Assembly (NCBI RefSeq): GCF_001544795.2
Contig: NZ_FCOI02000026.1
Coordinates: forward strand, 1-64,000
DNA length: 64,000 bases
From: Caballeronia temeraria
GTDB lineage: Bacteria > Pseudomonadota > Gammaproteobacteria > Burkholderiales > Burkholderiaceae
Direction of reading: 5' to 3'
Both the position numbers and the translations under genes were made by a program. This document shows, one piece after another, positions 9,429 through 18,022 of the stretch (its first letter is position 1; each line of letters begins with the position of its first letter). Below the pieces are notes generated by a model. That model was given only the letters and a program-made list of their open reading frames with translations. It made no database searches and was not told where the DNA came from.

Positions 9429-10556
9429 ATGAACGTTCTTCGAAGCCTGTGCCCCATCGCATGCGCACTTGCGTTGGCCGCGTCGCCCGCGTATGCGGAC
9501 GACACGGTGCACGTGGCCTTCGCCGCCACGCTGACCGGCGACTTCGCCACATACGGCGTGAGCGGCAAGAAGGGATTCGATCTCGCCATCGCGAACATCA
9601 ACGCGCAAGGCGGGCCGAAAATTTCCGTCGATACCGTCGACGATCACGGTCAGCCGAACGACGGCGTGCTCGCGGCAAACCGCTTCTGCGGCGATGAAAA
9701 TACCGTGGCCGTCGTGGGCTACACGTTCAGTTCGATCGCGCTCGCCACCGTGCCGCTCTACAAGAAGTGCAAGATGCCGACGATCGGCACGGCGGTCACG
9801 AGCCCGCAACTCTCCAACGCGAGTCCCTGGTTTCGTCGCGTGGTTCTCACCGACGCCATCCAAGGCAAGATGATGGGGCAGTACACGGCGAATCAACTGC
9901 ACGTGAAAACCGTCTATACGCTTTATCAACAGGACGATTACGGCCTCGGCGTGAACGGTGCGTTCAAGTCGGCGTACCAGGAAGCGGGCGGCAAAATCGT
10001 CGGCGAAGGCGGTTATGTGCTCGGCACCAAGGACTTTCGCACGATCCTGACCAAGGTGAAGGCCGCGCATCCCGATGGCCTTTTCATCGGCGGCTTCTAT
10101 ACGGAAGCCGCGCAGATCGTCACGCAGGCGAAGGCGCTCGGCATCGACGCAAAGATTCTCGGCACCGATGGCTCGCTGTCGCCGCAGCTCATCAGCCTGT
10201 CCAACAATGCTGTCGATGGCATGACGCTCTACGGCATGTTCGATCCGGATGCGTCTTCGCATTCTTCGTCGCAAAGCGCGGCGTTCGTCAAGGCGTTCAC
10301 CGCGAAATACGGTCAGGCGCCGGATAGCTGGGCCGCGCTGGGCTACGACGCGGGGCTGGCCATCGGCAATGCCGTGAAGGCCGCGAAGGCGAAAGGGCCG
10401 GTCACGCGCGATTCGGTCAACGAGGCGCTGTCCGCGGTGAACGTCGCCGGTGTGACGGGTCCGGTGTCGTTCGAAAAGAGCGGCGATCGCAAGGGCACGC
10501 TCTATTTCTTCACGGCCCACGACGGCAAGTTCGCGCTCGCCGGCCAACAGAAATGA
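9429..10556 (+). CDS. Periplasmic substrate-binding protein of the HAAT (LivK) family
   Basis: The 375-residue precursor has a Sec signal peptide (hydrophobic ACALALAASPAYA, cleavage likely after Ala23 or so) and the two-lobed Peripla_BP_6 fold, starting VHVAFAATLTGDFATYG. It delivers ligand to the LivHM/G/F complex. AAGGGGAAACGATC before the ATG supplies a good ribosome site. Having the binding protein last among the transporter genes and directly before catabolic enzymes suggests that the ligand is the substrate of the Rieske oxygenase or of the hydrolase downstream. Confidence 0.9.
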   Translation: MNVLRSLCPIACALALAASPAYADDTVHVAFAATLTGDFATYGVSGKKGFDLAIANINAQGGPKISVDTVDDHGQPNDGVLAANRFCGDENTVAVVGYTFSSIALATVPLYKKCKMPTIGTAVTSPQLSNASPWFRRVVLTDAIQGKMMGQYTANQLHVKTVYTLYQQDDYGLGVNGAFKSAYQEAGGKIVGEGGYVLGTKDFRTILTKVKAAHPDGLFIGGFYTEAAQIVTQAKALGIDAKILGTDGSLSPQLISLSNNAVDGMTLYGMFDPDASSHSSSQSAAFVKAFTAKYGQAPDSWAALGYDAGLAIGNAVKAAKAKGPVTRDSVNEALSAVNVAGVTGPVSFEKSGDRKGTLYFFTAHDGKFALAGQQK

Positions 10557-10578
10557 ATCGCGCATGAAGGACGAGATC

Positions 10579-11730
10579 ATGCCATCCGATATCACCCAAC
10601 GCCCGGCGCCTTTCATCTGGTCGGGGAAGTCGCTCGGGCAGGCGCGCAGCATGCCCGGCCGCTTCTATACTTCGCGCGAAGTCTTCGAAGCCGAGCGCGA
10701 GCACATCTTTCTGAAGCACTGGTTTTTCGTCGCGCGTGCGGAGGAACTGCGCAAGCCGGGCGACTATCGCGCGATCGATACCGCAGGCGGCCCGATCCTT
10801 CTCACGCGCGACGGGAACGGCGAGCTGCATGCATTTGCGAATACGTGCCGGCATCGCGGGGCGCAATTGCTCGAAGGCTGCGGCGCGAAACGCAGCATCG
10901 TGTGCCCGTATCACGCGTGGTCGTATCGGCTCGATGGCAGCTTGCTGCGCGCGCCGGGCACGCAGGACGTGCCGGGCTTCGACGCTGCGTCGGAAGGCTT
11001 GATTCCCGTACGCATGAGCGAGTGGAAGGGCAATCTCTTCCTCAATTTCGACAACGATGCCGACGACCTCGACACGCATCTCGGCGCGTATCCGGAGTTG
11101 TTCGCGTCGCATCGCGTGGAGGATATGCGCTGCGTGTTTCGTGTCGATCTTCCCGCGGCGTGCAACTGGAAGATGCTGCTCGAAAACGCGATGGAAACGT
11201 ATCACACCGGACTCGTGCACGCGCGCACGGTCGGCGCGCAGACGAGCCTCACGTTTCCCGGCGGCCCGAACTGGCACGCGATCCAGGTTCAGTCCGACGT
11301 ATCGACGGCCGTGCTCGACAAGAGTGCGCCGCCGCCCTTCCCGCAAATCGACGGCTTGAGCGACATCGCGCGCAAGGGCACGTTCTTCACGCTGATCGAG
11401 CCGCTCACGCAACTCGTGTTCGCACAGGATTGCATGTGGTGGCTCGCCGTGCATCCGGTTGCGGCGGACCGCTCGGTGTTGAGCGTCGGCGGCTGCTTTC
11501 CGCGTGCGTACACCGAGATGCCCGACTTCGAACAGCGCGCGCGTCCGTACTTCGAGCGTTGGGAAGCCGTCGCGCGCGAGGACGTCGCCATTCTGGAAAG
11601 GCAGCAGCGAGGCGTCAGTTCCGTGCTGTACAGGCCGGGCGTGTTGTCGTCGCGCGACGACGTCGTTCACACGATGAACACCTGGGTCGCCGCGCGGCTG
11701 CCCGCTCATCTTGTCGGAGGCTCAGCGTGA
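10579..11730 (+). CDS. Rieske non-heme iron oxygenase, alpha subunit (CntA/GbcA-like)
   Basis: The 383-residue enzyme binds a Rieske 2Fe-2S cluster through Cys90, His92, Cys109 and His112, and a mononuclear iron through His209 and His214. The residue that bridges the two centres is Glu206 (ENAMETYH) rather than the usual Asp. That is a known mark of carnitine monooxygenase CntA and is shared with related quaternary-amine oxygenases. Such enzymes hydroxylate and cleave N-methyl or trimethylammonium groups, or hydroxylate small acids. A separate reductase is required and none is encoded nearby. The start at 10579 was preferred over 10564 because GAAGGA precedes it. The substrate is unknown. Confidence 0.88.
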   Translation: MPSDITQRPAPFIWSGKSLGQARSMPGRFYTSREVFEAEREHIFLKHWFFVARAEELRKPGDYRAIDTAGGPILLTRDGNGELHAFANTCRHRGAQLLEGCGAKRSIVCPYHAWSYRLDGSLLRAPGTQDVPGFDAASEGLIPVRMSEWKGNLFLNFDNDADDLDTHLGAYPELFASHRVEDMRCVFRVDLPAACNWKMLLENAMETYHTGLVHARTVGAQTSLTFPGGPNWHAIQVQSDVSTAVLDKSAPPPFPQIDGLSDIARKGTFFTLIEPLTQLVFAQDCMWWLAVHPVAADRSVLSVGGCFPRAYTEMPDFEQRARPYFERWEAVAREDVAILERQQRGVSSVLYRPGVLSSRDDVVHTMNTWVAARLPAHLVGGSA

Positions 11731-12731
11731 CGCGCGTGCTCATCACCCATAACAACGAGCTGCTCGAAAACTTCTACAGCGCGCGTGCCGTCGAGCGTCT
11801 GCGCGAGTTCGTCGACGTGAAGATGAACGGCACCGACGCGCCGCTGCAAGGCGATGCGCTCGTCGAGGCCGCGCAGGACTGCGACATCATCATCTCCGAT
11901 CGGCTCGCGCCCGGCACGTCCGATGTGTTCGATCGCCTGCCGAAGCTCGCCGCATATCTGCGCTGCGCCGTCGATATTCGCAATGTCGATGTCGCGGCGG
12001 CGTCGCGCAACGGCATTCTCGTCGTGCGCTGCAGCGCGGGCTATGCAGAAGCCGTATCAGAACTCGCGCTCGGCCTGATGATCGACCTCGCGCGCAAGGT
12101 CAGCCAAAGCACGGCGAGCTACAAGGACGGGCTCGTCGATCATCCGATGGTGCTTGGCCGGCAGCTATTCGGCAGCACCATCGGCGTAGTCGGCTATGGC
12201 GCGATCGGACGGCGCATCGTCGATCTGGCGCTCGCGTTCGGCATGCGTGTGCTCGTCAACGATCCGTATGTCGAGATTCATCACGGCGCAGTGACTCAGG
12301 CCAGCTTGCCGGACTTGCTGCGAGACGCGCATTTCGTCGTGTGCGCGGCCTATGCGACGCCGGAAACCGTCAACCTGTTCGACGAGCGCGCCTTCTCCCA
12401 AATGCGGCGCGATGCGTTCTTCGTCAACATCTCGCGCGGCGTGCTGGTCGACGAAGCAGCGCTCGAAACCGCGCTGACGTCCGGGCGCATCGCGGGCGCG
12501 GGCCTCGATGTCGGACGCGGCAAGGACGAGCAGCCGAATCCCGCCATCGCGCGTCTGCCGAATGTCGTCGCCACGCCGCACGTGGCCGGGCTTACGCCGG
12601 AAGCGTCGGATTATCAGGCGGTCGAAACGGTGCAACAGGTGCGCGATCTGCTCGCGGGGCGGTCCGTGGCGCTTGCGGTGAATCCGGGCGATGCGCATCG
12701 TGTGGCGCGGCTCGCACGGAGCGATGCATGA
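11727..12731 (+). CDS. D-2-hydroxyacid dehydrogenase family protein (SerA-like)
   Basis: The 334-residue NAD(P)-dependent oxidoreductase interconverts 2-keto and D-2-hydroxy acids. The Rossmann motif is GVVGYGAIGRR. The catalytic Arg lies in NISRGVLVDE, and the catalytic His in VVATPHVAGLTPE, with the acidic partner upstream. The GTG start overlaps the oxygenase stop (GTGA) and is preceded by TCGGAGG. In this operon it may process a hydroxyacid or ketoacid released by the oxygenase step; that role is inference. Confidence 0.85.
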   Translation: MTRVLITHNNELLENFYSARAVERLREFVDVKMNGTDAPLQGDALVEAAQDCDIIISDRLAPGTSDVFDRLPKLAAYLRCAVDIRNVDVAAASRNGILVVRCSAGYAEAVSELALGLMIDLARKVSQSTASYKDGLVDHPMVLGRQLFGSTIGVVGYGAIGRRIVDLALAFGMRVLVNDPYVEIHHGAVTQASLPDLLRDAHFVVCAAYATPETVNLFDERAFSQMRRDAFFVNISRGVLVDEAALETALTSGRIAGAGLDVGRGKDEQPNPAIARLPNVVATPHVAGLTPEASDYQAVETVQQVRDLLAGRSVALAVNPGDAHRVARLARSDA

Positions 12732-13597
12732 CGATGCGCGATATCCGTCATCCTTCCGCGCCCGCGACGGCCCTGCCCGCCGGCGCCACCGATTGCCACA
12801 TGCACGCGTATCTCGCGCCATCCGAACGGCCGACCGATGCCGCCGCCGCATTTCCGCCCGTGCCGCATGGAAGCATCGAGAATTATCTGCGCGTGCAAAA
12901 GCGACTCGGACTTTCGCGCGCAGTCGTCGTGCAACCTTCCGTGTATGGCTTCGACAACTCGCCGACGCTCGCGGCAATGGCCACGCTCGGCGCGAACGGA
13001 CGCGGCATCGCGGTGGTTCCTCCGGATGTATCGGACAACCAATTAATTCGCCTGACGAATCTCGGCGTGCGTGGCGTGCGTTTCTTCATGCTTTCCGGCG
13101 GCGCATTGCCGTGGGATTGTCTGCCCGGTCTCGCGGCGCGCGTCGCGCAGTTCGGCTGGCACGTCCAGTTGCAAACGGATGGCCGCAAGCTCGCGGACCA
13201 TGCGGCGATGCTGCATGCGCTGCCATGCCGGCTCGTCATCGATCACAACGGCAAGTTCCTCGCGCCGGTCGAGACCACGCACGCGGGGTTTCGCACCCTG
13301 CTCGAACTCGTCGATCGCGGCAATACGTGGGTCAAGACATCGGGCGTGTACGAGACTTCAGTCGAAGGCGCGCCCGATTACGCCGACGTCTCGGCGCTCG
13401 CGAAGAAGCTGATCGAAGTCGCGCCGGAGCGATGCCTCTTCGCCACCAACTGGCCGCATCCGACCAAGCCGCATGCGCCGCCGGACGACGGTCATCTCAT
13501 CGATCTCTTCATGCAATGGTGCGGCAACGCGCGAACCGCCGCGCGCATCATGGTCGATAACGCCGCCGAGGTCTACGGCTTCGAACGCGCGACTTGA
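12728..13597 (+). CDS. Amidohydrolase family 2 (TIM-barrel, pyrone-dicarboxylate-lactonase-like)
   Basis: The 289-residue protein has the Amidohydro_2 fold. The metal-binding start is TDCHMHAY, Lys and His residues follow in the strands (LVIDHNGKF), and the late motif ERCLFATNWPHP carries Asn where many relatives have the catalytic Asp (TDWPH). Relatives hydrolyse lactones such as 2-pyrone-4,6-dicarboxylate, or decarboxylate aromatic acids. The ATG overlaps the dehydrogenase stop (ATGA), so it is the last coupled gene of the operon. The Asp-to-Asn change could alter activity. Confidence 0.82.
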   Translation: MTMRDIRHPSAPATALPAGATDCHMHAYLAPSERPTDAAAAFPPVPHGSIENYLRVQKRLGLSRAVVVQPSVYGFDNSPTLAAMATLGANGRGIAVVPPDVSDNQLIRLTNLGVRGVRFFMLSGGALPWDCLPGLAARVAQFGWHVQLQTDGRKLADHAAMLHALPCRLVIDHNGKFLAPVETTHAGFRTLLELVDRGNTWVKTSGVYETSVEGAPDYADVSALAKKLIEVAPERCLFATNWPHPTKPHAPPDDGHLIDLFMQWCGNARTAARIMVDNAAEVYGFERAT

Positions 13598-13605
13598 ACG
13601 GCCGC

Positions 13606-15201
13606 TCAAAGCCCGAGCGCGCAACCGTCCTTGCGATGATCCGACGCGCCGGAAAGCGTGCCGTTCTCCCAATCGATGGAAATCGCCTGCCCGCCGCCGA
13701 TGGCCCAGCCTGGCGGCACGAGACTGAAGCCGCGCTCCGTCAATGCGCGTCTTGTCTCGTCGGGCAACGTGCCTTCGGCTTCGACGCGATCCGTCCCAGG
13801 CACAGGAAACACGCGCGGCAGATCGAGCGCGGTTTGCATGTCGAGTCCATAGTCGAGCAGCTTCGAAACGAAGTGCGCGTGACCCATCGCCTGATAGTGC
13901 CCGCCCATCACGCCGAACACCGTGCGCACCTTGCCGTCACGCGTGATCATGCCGGGGATGATCGTGTGCATCGGCCGCATGCGTGCAGCAATGACGTTGG
14001 CATGTCCCGGCTGCATCGAAAAACTCTGGCCGCGGTTGTGCAGCATCACGCCGAATTCGGGCGACATGATGCCCGAGCCGAACTGATGAAACAGCGAGTT
14101 GATGAAGCTCGCGCAGTTGCGATCCTTATCGACGACGCAGATGTACACGGTGTCCTTGTGCTCCACCGATGAAGATGGATTCATCGCGTTGCTTGCCCGC
14201 TTTTCATCGATCTGCGCACGCAATGCATCGACGTTCCCGGGCGACAGCAGTTCATCGACATTCATCGTGCCGCCCGCGCGCGGATCGGCGAGCGATTGAT
14301 CACGGATCGAATAAGCAATGCGCGTCGCCTCGATTTCACGATGCAGACGCTCGGCGCTCAGTGGATCGCCTTCACCCGCGAAGCCTTCGAGCATCTTCAG
14401 GATCAACAACGCGATCACGCCCTGCCCGTTCGGCGGACACTCGTGTATGTCGTGTCCGCGAAAGCTTGCCTTGATCGGCTGCACGTATTCCCCGCGATAG
14501 CGCGCGAAATCGTCCAGCGTGTGCAAGCCGCCGAGACGATTCAGGCAGTCGACGATATCTCGCGCAATCGGCCCGCGATAAAACGCATCGCGCCCTCGCC
14601 CGGCGATGATCTCGAACGCCCGCGCAAGCTCCGGCTGTTTGTGCAGCGCGCCAGCCTCCGGCGCCCTTCCGTCGATCAACATGCGCGTTCGGCTCATTTC
14701 GTCCGCGGCGAGCACGTCGCGCTGATTCGCCCAGTCCGACGCCGCGCGCGGCGCGACCGCGTAGCCATCGCGAGCGAGCGCGATCGCAGGAGCCAGCAGC
14801 CGTCCGAGCGGCATCGCGCCGTGATCCGCGACGAGCGTCGCCCACGCATCGACCGCGCCTGGCACCGTCACCGCATGCGGCGACTGACGCTCGATCGCGG
14901 ATACGCCAAGCGCGCGCAACGCGTCGACGCTCGCTGCTTGCGGCGCCCATCCCGATCCGTTGAACGCGATGATGTCGTCCGTGCCGCGCTTCGAATACAG
15001 CGCGAAGCAGTCGCCGCCGATACCCGTCGAGCCTGGTTCCACGACGCACTGCACCGCGCACGCCGCAACCGCAGCGTCCATCGCGTTGCCGCCTGCCTCC
15101 AGAATGCGGATGGCCGCATACGACGACGCCGGATGCGACGTCGCCGCCACGCCGTCTTTCGCCGTCACGATGGAACGTCCCGGCGCTTCGAAGTTTCTCA
15201 T
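13606..15201 (-). CDS. Gamma-glutamyltransferase-family protein, cytoplasmic
   Basis: This 531-residue Ntn-hydrolase precursor would be cut before Thr351 in SSVEHKDTVYICVVD, the nucleophile of the mature small subunit. Further family motifs are EPGSTGIGGDCFALY near residue 56 and PNGQGVIALLIL near 258. There is no signal peptide, unlike periplasmic Ggt of E. coli, so it should act in the cytosol, as YwrD-like members do. Relatives hydrolyse gamma-glutamyl amides or act as acylases. It is the last gene of the minus-strand operon aminotransferase-ridA-gntR-ggt and faces the amidohydrolase with eight bases between them. Confidence 0.88.
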   Translation of the reverse strand: MRNFEAPGRSIVTAKDGVAATSHPASSYAAIRILEAGGNAMDAAVAACAVQCVVEPGSTGIGGDCFALYSKRGTDDIIAFNGSGWAPQAASVDALRALGVSAIERQSPHAVTVPGAVDAWATLVADHGAMPLGRLLAPAIALARDGYAVAPRAASDWANQRDVLAADEMSRTRMLIDGRAPEAGALHKQPELARAFEIIAGRGRDAFYRGPIARDIVDCLNRLGGLHTLDDFARYRGEYVQPIKASFRGHDIHECPPNGQGVIALLILKMLEGFAGEGDPLSAERLHREIEATRIAYSIRDQSLADPRAGGTMNVDELLSPGNVDALRAQIDEKRASNAMNPSSSVEHKDTVYICVVDKDRNCASFINSLFHQFGSGIMSPEFGVMLHNRGQSFSMQPGHANVIAARMRPMHTIIPGMITRDGKVRTVFGVMGGHYQAMGHAHFVSKLLDYGLDMQTALDLPRVFPVPGTDRVEAEGTLPDETRRALTERGFSLVPPGWAIGGGQAISIDWENGTLSGASDHRKDGCALGL

Positions 15202-15228
15202 CTCATCGTTCCTCGGACGTTCACGGCA

Positions 15229-15888
15229 CTATGACTTCACGAACTCGACGAGCGCGGGAATCGTCGCGCGGACGTGTTCACGCACGGCCAGCTCCACGCG
15301 CTTCGGATCGCCGCTTTGCAGCACCTCGATCAGACCACTGTGATCCTCGCGCGATGTCATCGGCTTGTCGGCGTGTTCGAGCCAGATGCGCATGTACGGT
15401 TCGATCGCCGAATGAAGTCCGGACAACTGCCGCATCAGGCGCGGCATCCCCGCGAGTCCCGTCAGATATTCGTGGAAATCGCGGTGATACGTGACCCAGA
15501 GCGAGTGATCCGCGTTGGCGTTTTCCATGCGGTCCAGAAGATGCTCCAGATTGGCGATGCTGTGCCGGTCGATTCTCGGCGCGGCCATGCCTGCCGCCAG
15601 ACCTTCGAGCGCGGCGCGCATTTCGAATACTTCGCGCATTTCATCGGCATCGAGTCCGCGCACGATGACGCCGCGATTCGGCCGGATACGCAACAGGCCT
15701 TCCGCCGACAGCCGGCGAAACGCCTCGCGCACCGGCATGCGGCTCGTGCCGATCTCGACGGCGATATCCTCCGCGACGAGCCGCTCGCCCGCGCGATAAC
15801 GTCCCGCGCGTATCGCGCTTTCGATGAAGCGATAGGCTTCGTCCTCGGCCGAGAGCGAGAGGCCGCTCGTCGCGATAAGGTCGGGCAT
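15229..15888 (-). CDS. GntR-family (FCD) regulator, paralogue of the one at 5030
   Basis: The 219-residue regulator has the same winged-helix and FCD layout as its paralogue, and the recognition region GTSRMPVREAFRRLSAEGLL differs at only one position. The ligand pocket half is more diverged, so the two may bind the same DNA but answer to different molecules. AAGGAG precedes the ATG, and the start overlaps the ridA stop (TGATG). Being inside the operon suggests autoregulation of the aminotransferase cluster. Confidence 0.9.
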   Translation of the reverse strand: MPDLIATSGLSLSAEDEAYRFIESAIRAGRYRAGERLVAEDIAVEIGTSRMPVREAFRRLSAEGLLRIRPNRGVIVRGLDADEMREVFEMRAALEGLAAGMAAPRIDRHSIANLEHLLDRMENANADHSLWVTYHRDFHEYLTGLAGMPRLMRQLSGLHSAIEPYMRIWLEHADKPMTSREDHSGLIEVLQSGDPKRVELAVREHVRATIPALVEFVKS

Positions 15889-16394
15889 CACGGTCTCCTT
15901 GCCGGCTCCGCCACTTCGACGGTGACCCATGTTTCGAAGCAATAGTCATCGGCGAGCGATGTCACGCCGATAGTCGCGCGCGGCGCAACCGCGATCTCGT
16001 CGCCGAAGACATCGACGAGAAAGTCGGTCATCGCGCTGGCAACGAGATGCGGCGCGGTGAACTCGGGATCGCACGCGACGAAGTTCAGCACGCGCGCAAA
16101 GCCGACGACACGATCCAGATCGCCGACCGCATTCTTGATCGCCGCGACGCAGTTGATGCCGGTTTGACGCGCGGCGTGACGGGCATCGTCGACGGAAATC
16201 GTGCGGCCCACGCGGCCCGGAAACCGCGCGTTGCCCTCGGCATCGATGCCGGCCGTTTGCCCGGACAGCAGCAGCAACTGACCGTATTCGTAATACGGCT
16301 TCATCTTGCCGTACTTCGTGCCGTAGTACGACGGCCCCACTTCGTTCAAAGGCAACACGATGCCCATGTCCTGCAGGCGAGTTTCGATGCGCAT
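15888..16394 (-). CDS. RidA/YjgF family protein (enamine/imine deaminase type)
   Basis: RidA proteins hydrolyse reactive enamines and imines released by PLP enzymes. The product has 168 residues, longer than the usual about 130, with the family core LLLLSGQTAGIDAEGN, the CVAAIKNAVGDLDRVVGFARVLNFV segment and APRATIGVTSL near the C-terminus. In the last of these the Arg that binds substrate carboxylate in active members is present. It follows the aminotransferase directly, which fits a clean-up role for its intermediates. The start could instead be at 16430; 16394 has the better similarity and a weak GGAAA site. Confidence 0.85.
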   Translation of the reverse strand: MRIETRLQDMGIVLPLNEVGPSYYGTKYGKMKPYYEYGQLLLLSGQTAGIDAEGNARFPGRVGRTISVDDARHAARQTGINCVAAIKNAVGDLDRVVGFARVLNFVACDPEFTAPHLVASAMTDFLVDVFGDEIAVAPRATIGVTSLADDYCFETWVTVEVAEPARRP

Positions 16395-16437
16395 GCTGTT
16401 TCCGTTTCGCGATGATGTTTCGATGAGCATTGGGACA

Positions 16438-17805
16438 TCAAACTTGCCGCGCGACGTCGTCGATGGCTGCGCTCACGCGGTTCAGCAGATCGTCGAGTTC
16501 GTCCTCGCTGATGATGAGCGGCGGACACAAAGCAATAGCATCGCCGATATTGCGCGTGATGACATTGCGCCGAGCGAGCGCTTCCGATGCGAGCGTCCCG
16601 AGCTTGCCCGGCATCTCGAAGGGACGCTTGTCTTCCTTCGACGCCACCAGTTCGATCGCGCCGATCAGCCCGACGCCCCGCACTTCCCCGACGAGCGGAT
16701 GCGCGGCCAATCCTGCGAGACGCGCATGCATGCGCTCGCCGAGCACGCGTGCGCGTTCGACGAGCCCGCGTTCCTCGATGATCGCGAGATTCTCCAGCGC
16801 CACCGCGGCCGCGACCGGATGCCCGCCCGCCGTGAAGCCGTGGCCGAAGGTCATGCGCCGGTTGCTTTCCTCGGCCACCGGACCATAGATCCTGTCATTG
16901 ATCATCACCGCCGATATCGGCATGTATGAAGACGACAGTTGTTTCGACAGGATCATGATGTCCGGCGACATTCCATAGTATTCCGAACCAAATGTCTTGC
17001 CGAGCCGACCAAATCCGCAGATGACTTCGTCCGCGACGAGCGGAATCTCGTGCTTGCGCAAGACCGCCTGCATCTTCGGCCAGTAGCCTTCAGGCGGCGC
17101 AATCACGCCGCCCGCGCCGATCAGCGGTTCCGCGAACATCGCGACGATGGTGTCCGCGCCTTCGCGCTGAATCAGCGTATCGAGCTCTTGCGCGAGACGT
17201 GTGGAGAGCGCATCCTCCGATTCGCCCGGCTTGCCTTCGCGATAGAAATGCGGCGCGCTCAGATGCAGGAAGCCGGCGAGCGGCAGATCGAATCCCCCGT
17301 GCACGTGCGGCATGCCGGTGAGGCTCGCCGAGCCGATCGTCACGCCGTGATATGCGCGCTGCCGGCTGATGATTTTCTTCTTTTGCGGCTTGCCGAGCGC
17401 ATTCGCCCAATACCAGAGCAGCTTGATCGCGGTGTCGTTCGCCTCCGAACCGGAGTTGGTGAAGAACACCTTGCTCATCGGCACCGGCGCCATGCCGATC
17501 AGCTTCGCCGCGAGATCGATCAAAGGCTGATGCGAGCGCTGCACGAACGAGTGATAGAACGGCAACACGGACATCTGCCGCACGGCGGCATCGATGAGAC
17601 GCTGCTCGCTGAAACCCAGCGCGACGCTCCACAAACCCGACAGCGCCTCGATGTGCTTCTGTCCGTGTTCATCGATGACGTAAATGCCCTCGCCTCGCGT
17701 CATGACTTTGCCGCCTTCCTGCGCGTTCTTCACGGCGTTCGTGAACGGATGCAGATGGAACTGCGCGTCGCGCTTCGAAAGCGCGCTTGAATCGGTCCAT
17801 TCCAT
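16438..17805 (-). CDS. Class III pyridoxal-phosphate aminotransferase (omega-amino acid type)
   Basis: The 455-residue enzyme transfers terminal amino groups, typically from beta-alanine, GABA, putrescine or taurine, to pyruvate or 2-oxoglutarate. Motifs seen are FFTNSGSEANDTAIKL (phosphate binding), AYHGVTIGSASLTG, VADEVICGFGRLG with the PLP-nitrogen Asp, and the Schiff-base Lys in MILSKQLSSSYMP near residue 290. GAGGACAAC precedes the ATG. It is first in its operon, divergent from the ureohydrolase-like gene, so the donor is probably an amine or amino acid related to the neighbouring ABC transporter. The exact substrate cannot be read from sequence. Confidence 0.9.
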   Translation of the reverse strand: MEWTDSSALSKRDAQFHLHPFTNAVKNAQEGGKVMTRGEGIYVIDEHGQKHIEALSGLWSVALGFSEQRLIDAAVRQMSVLPFYHSFVQRSHQPLIDLAAKLIGMAPVPMSKVFFTNSGSEANDTAIKLLWYWANALGKPQKKKIISRQRAYHGVTIGSASLTGMPHVHGGFDLPLAGFLHLSAPHFYREGKPGESEDALSTRLAQELDTLIQREGADTIVAMFAEPLIGAGGVIAPPEGYWPKMQAVLRKHEIPLVADEVICGFGRLGKTFGSEYYGMSPDIMILSKQLSSSYMPISAVMINDRIYGPVAEESNRRMTFGHGFTAGGHPVAAAVALENLAIIEERGLVERARVLGERMHARLAGLAAHPLVGEVRGVGLIGAIELVASKEDKRPFEMPGKLGTLASEALARRNVITRNIGDAIALCPPLIISEDELDDLLNRVSAAIDDVARQV

Positions 17806-17829
17806 GTTGTCCTCATACGATCGACATCG

Positions 17830-17843
17830 ATTCGATTACGAAT
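17830..17843. promoter_or_regulatory. Small palindrome before the aminotransferase operon
   Basis: ATTCG-ATTA-CGAAT is perfect over 5-base arms, 25 bases before the aminotransferase start. The 9-mer TGGATACAC follows at 17851-17859 and is the same word found beside the gntR gene at 4986. Either could be the binding site of the paired GntR proteins. Confidence 0.4.
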
Positions 17844-17933
17844 GTAAGACTGGATACACGTATGTTTCAACGATGCTATTCGACCGAATTCCGGGTGTAA
17901 AGGCCTTTTTGAGACCGTGGAAACGGCGATTCG

Positions 17934-17948
17934 TATCGCATAGCGATA
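17934..17948. promoter_or_regulatory. Palindrome in the divergent intergenic region
   Basis: TATCGC-ATA-GCGATA has perfect 6-base arms and lies roughly midway between the divergent aminotransferase and ureohydrolase-like genes, within an AT-rich patch suited to promoters. It may be the operator of the downstream IclR or the upstream GntR regulator; the sequence does not say which. Confidence 0.4.
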
Positions 17949-18022
17949 TTTATTTACCGCTTTGCGTGACGACATCCGCAGAACTAACATGACTTCGACC
18001 AACGGATCGAGAGGACCGAGCG

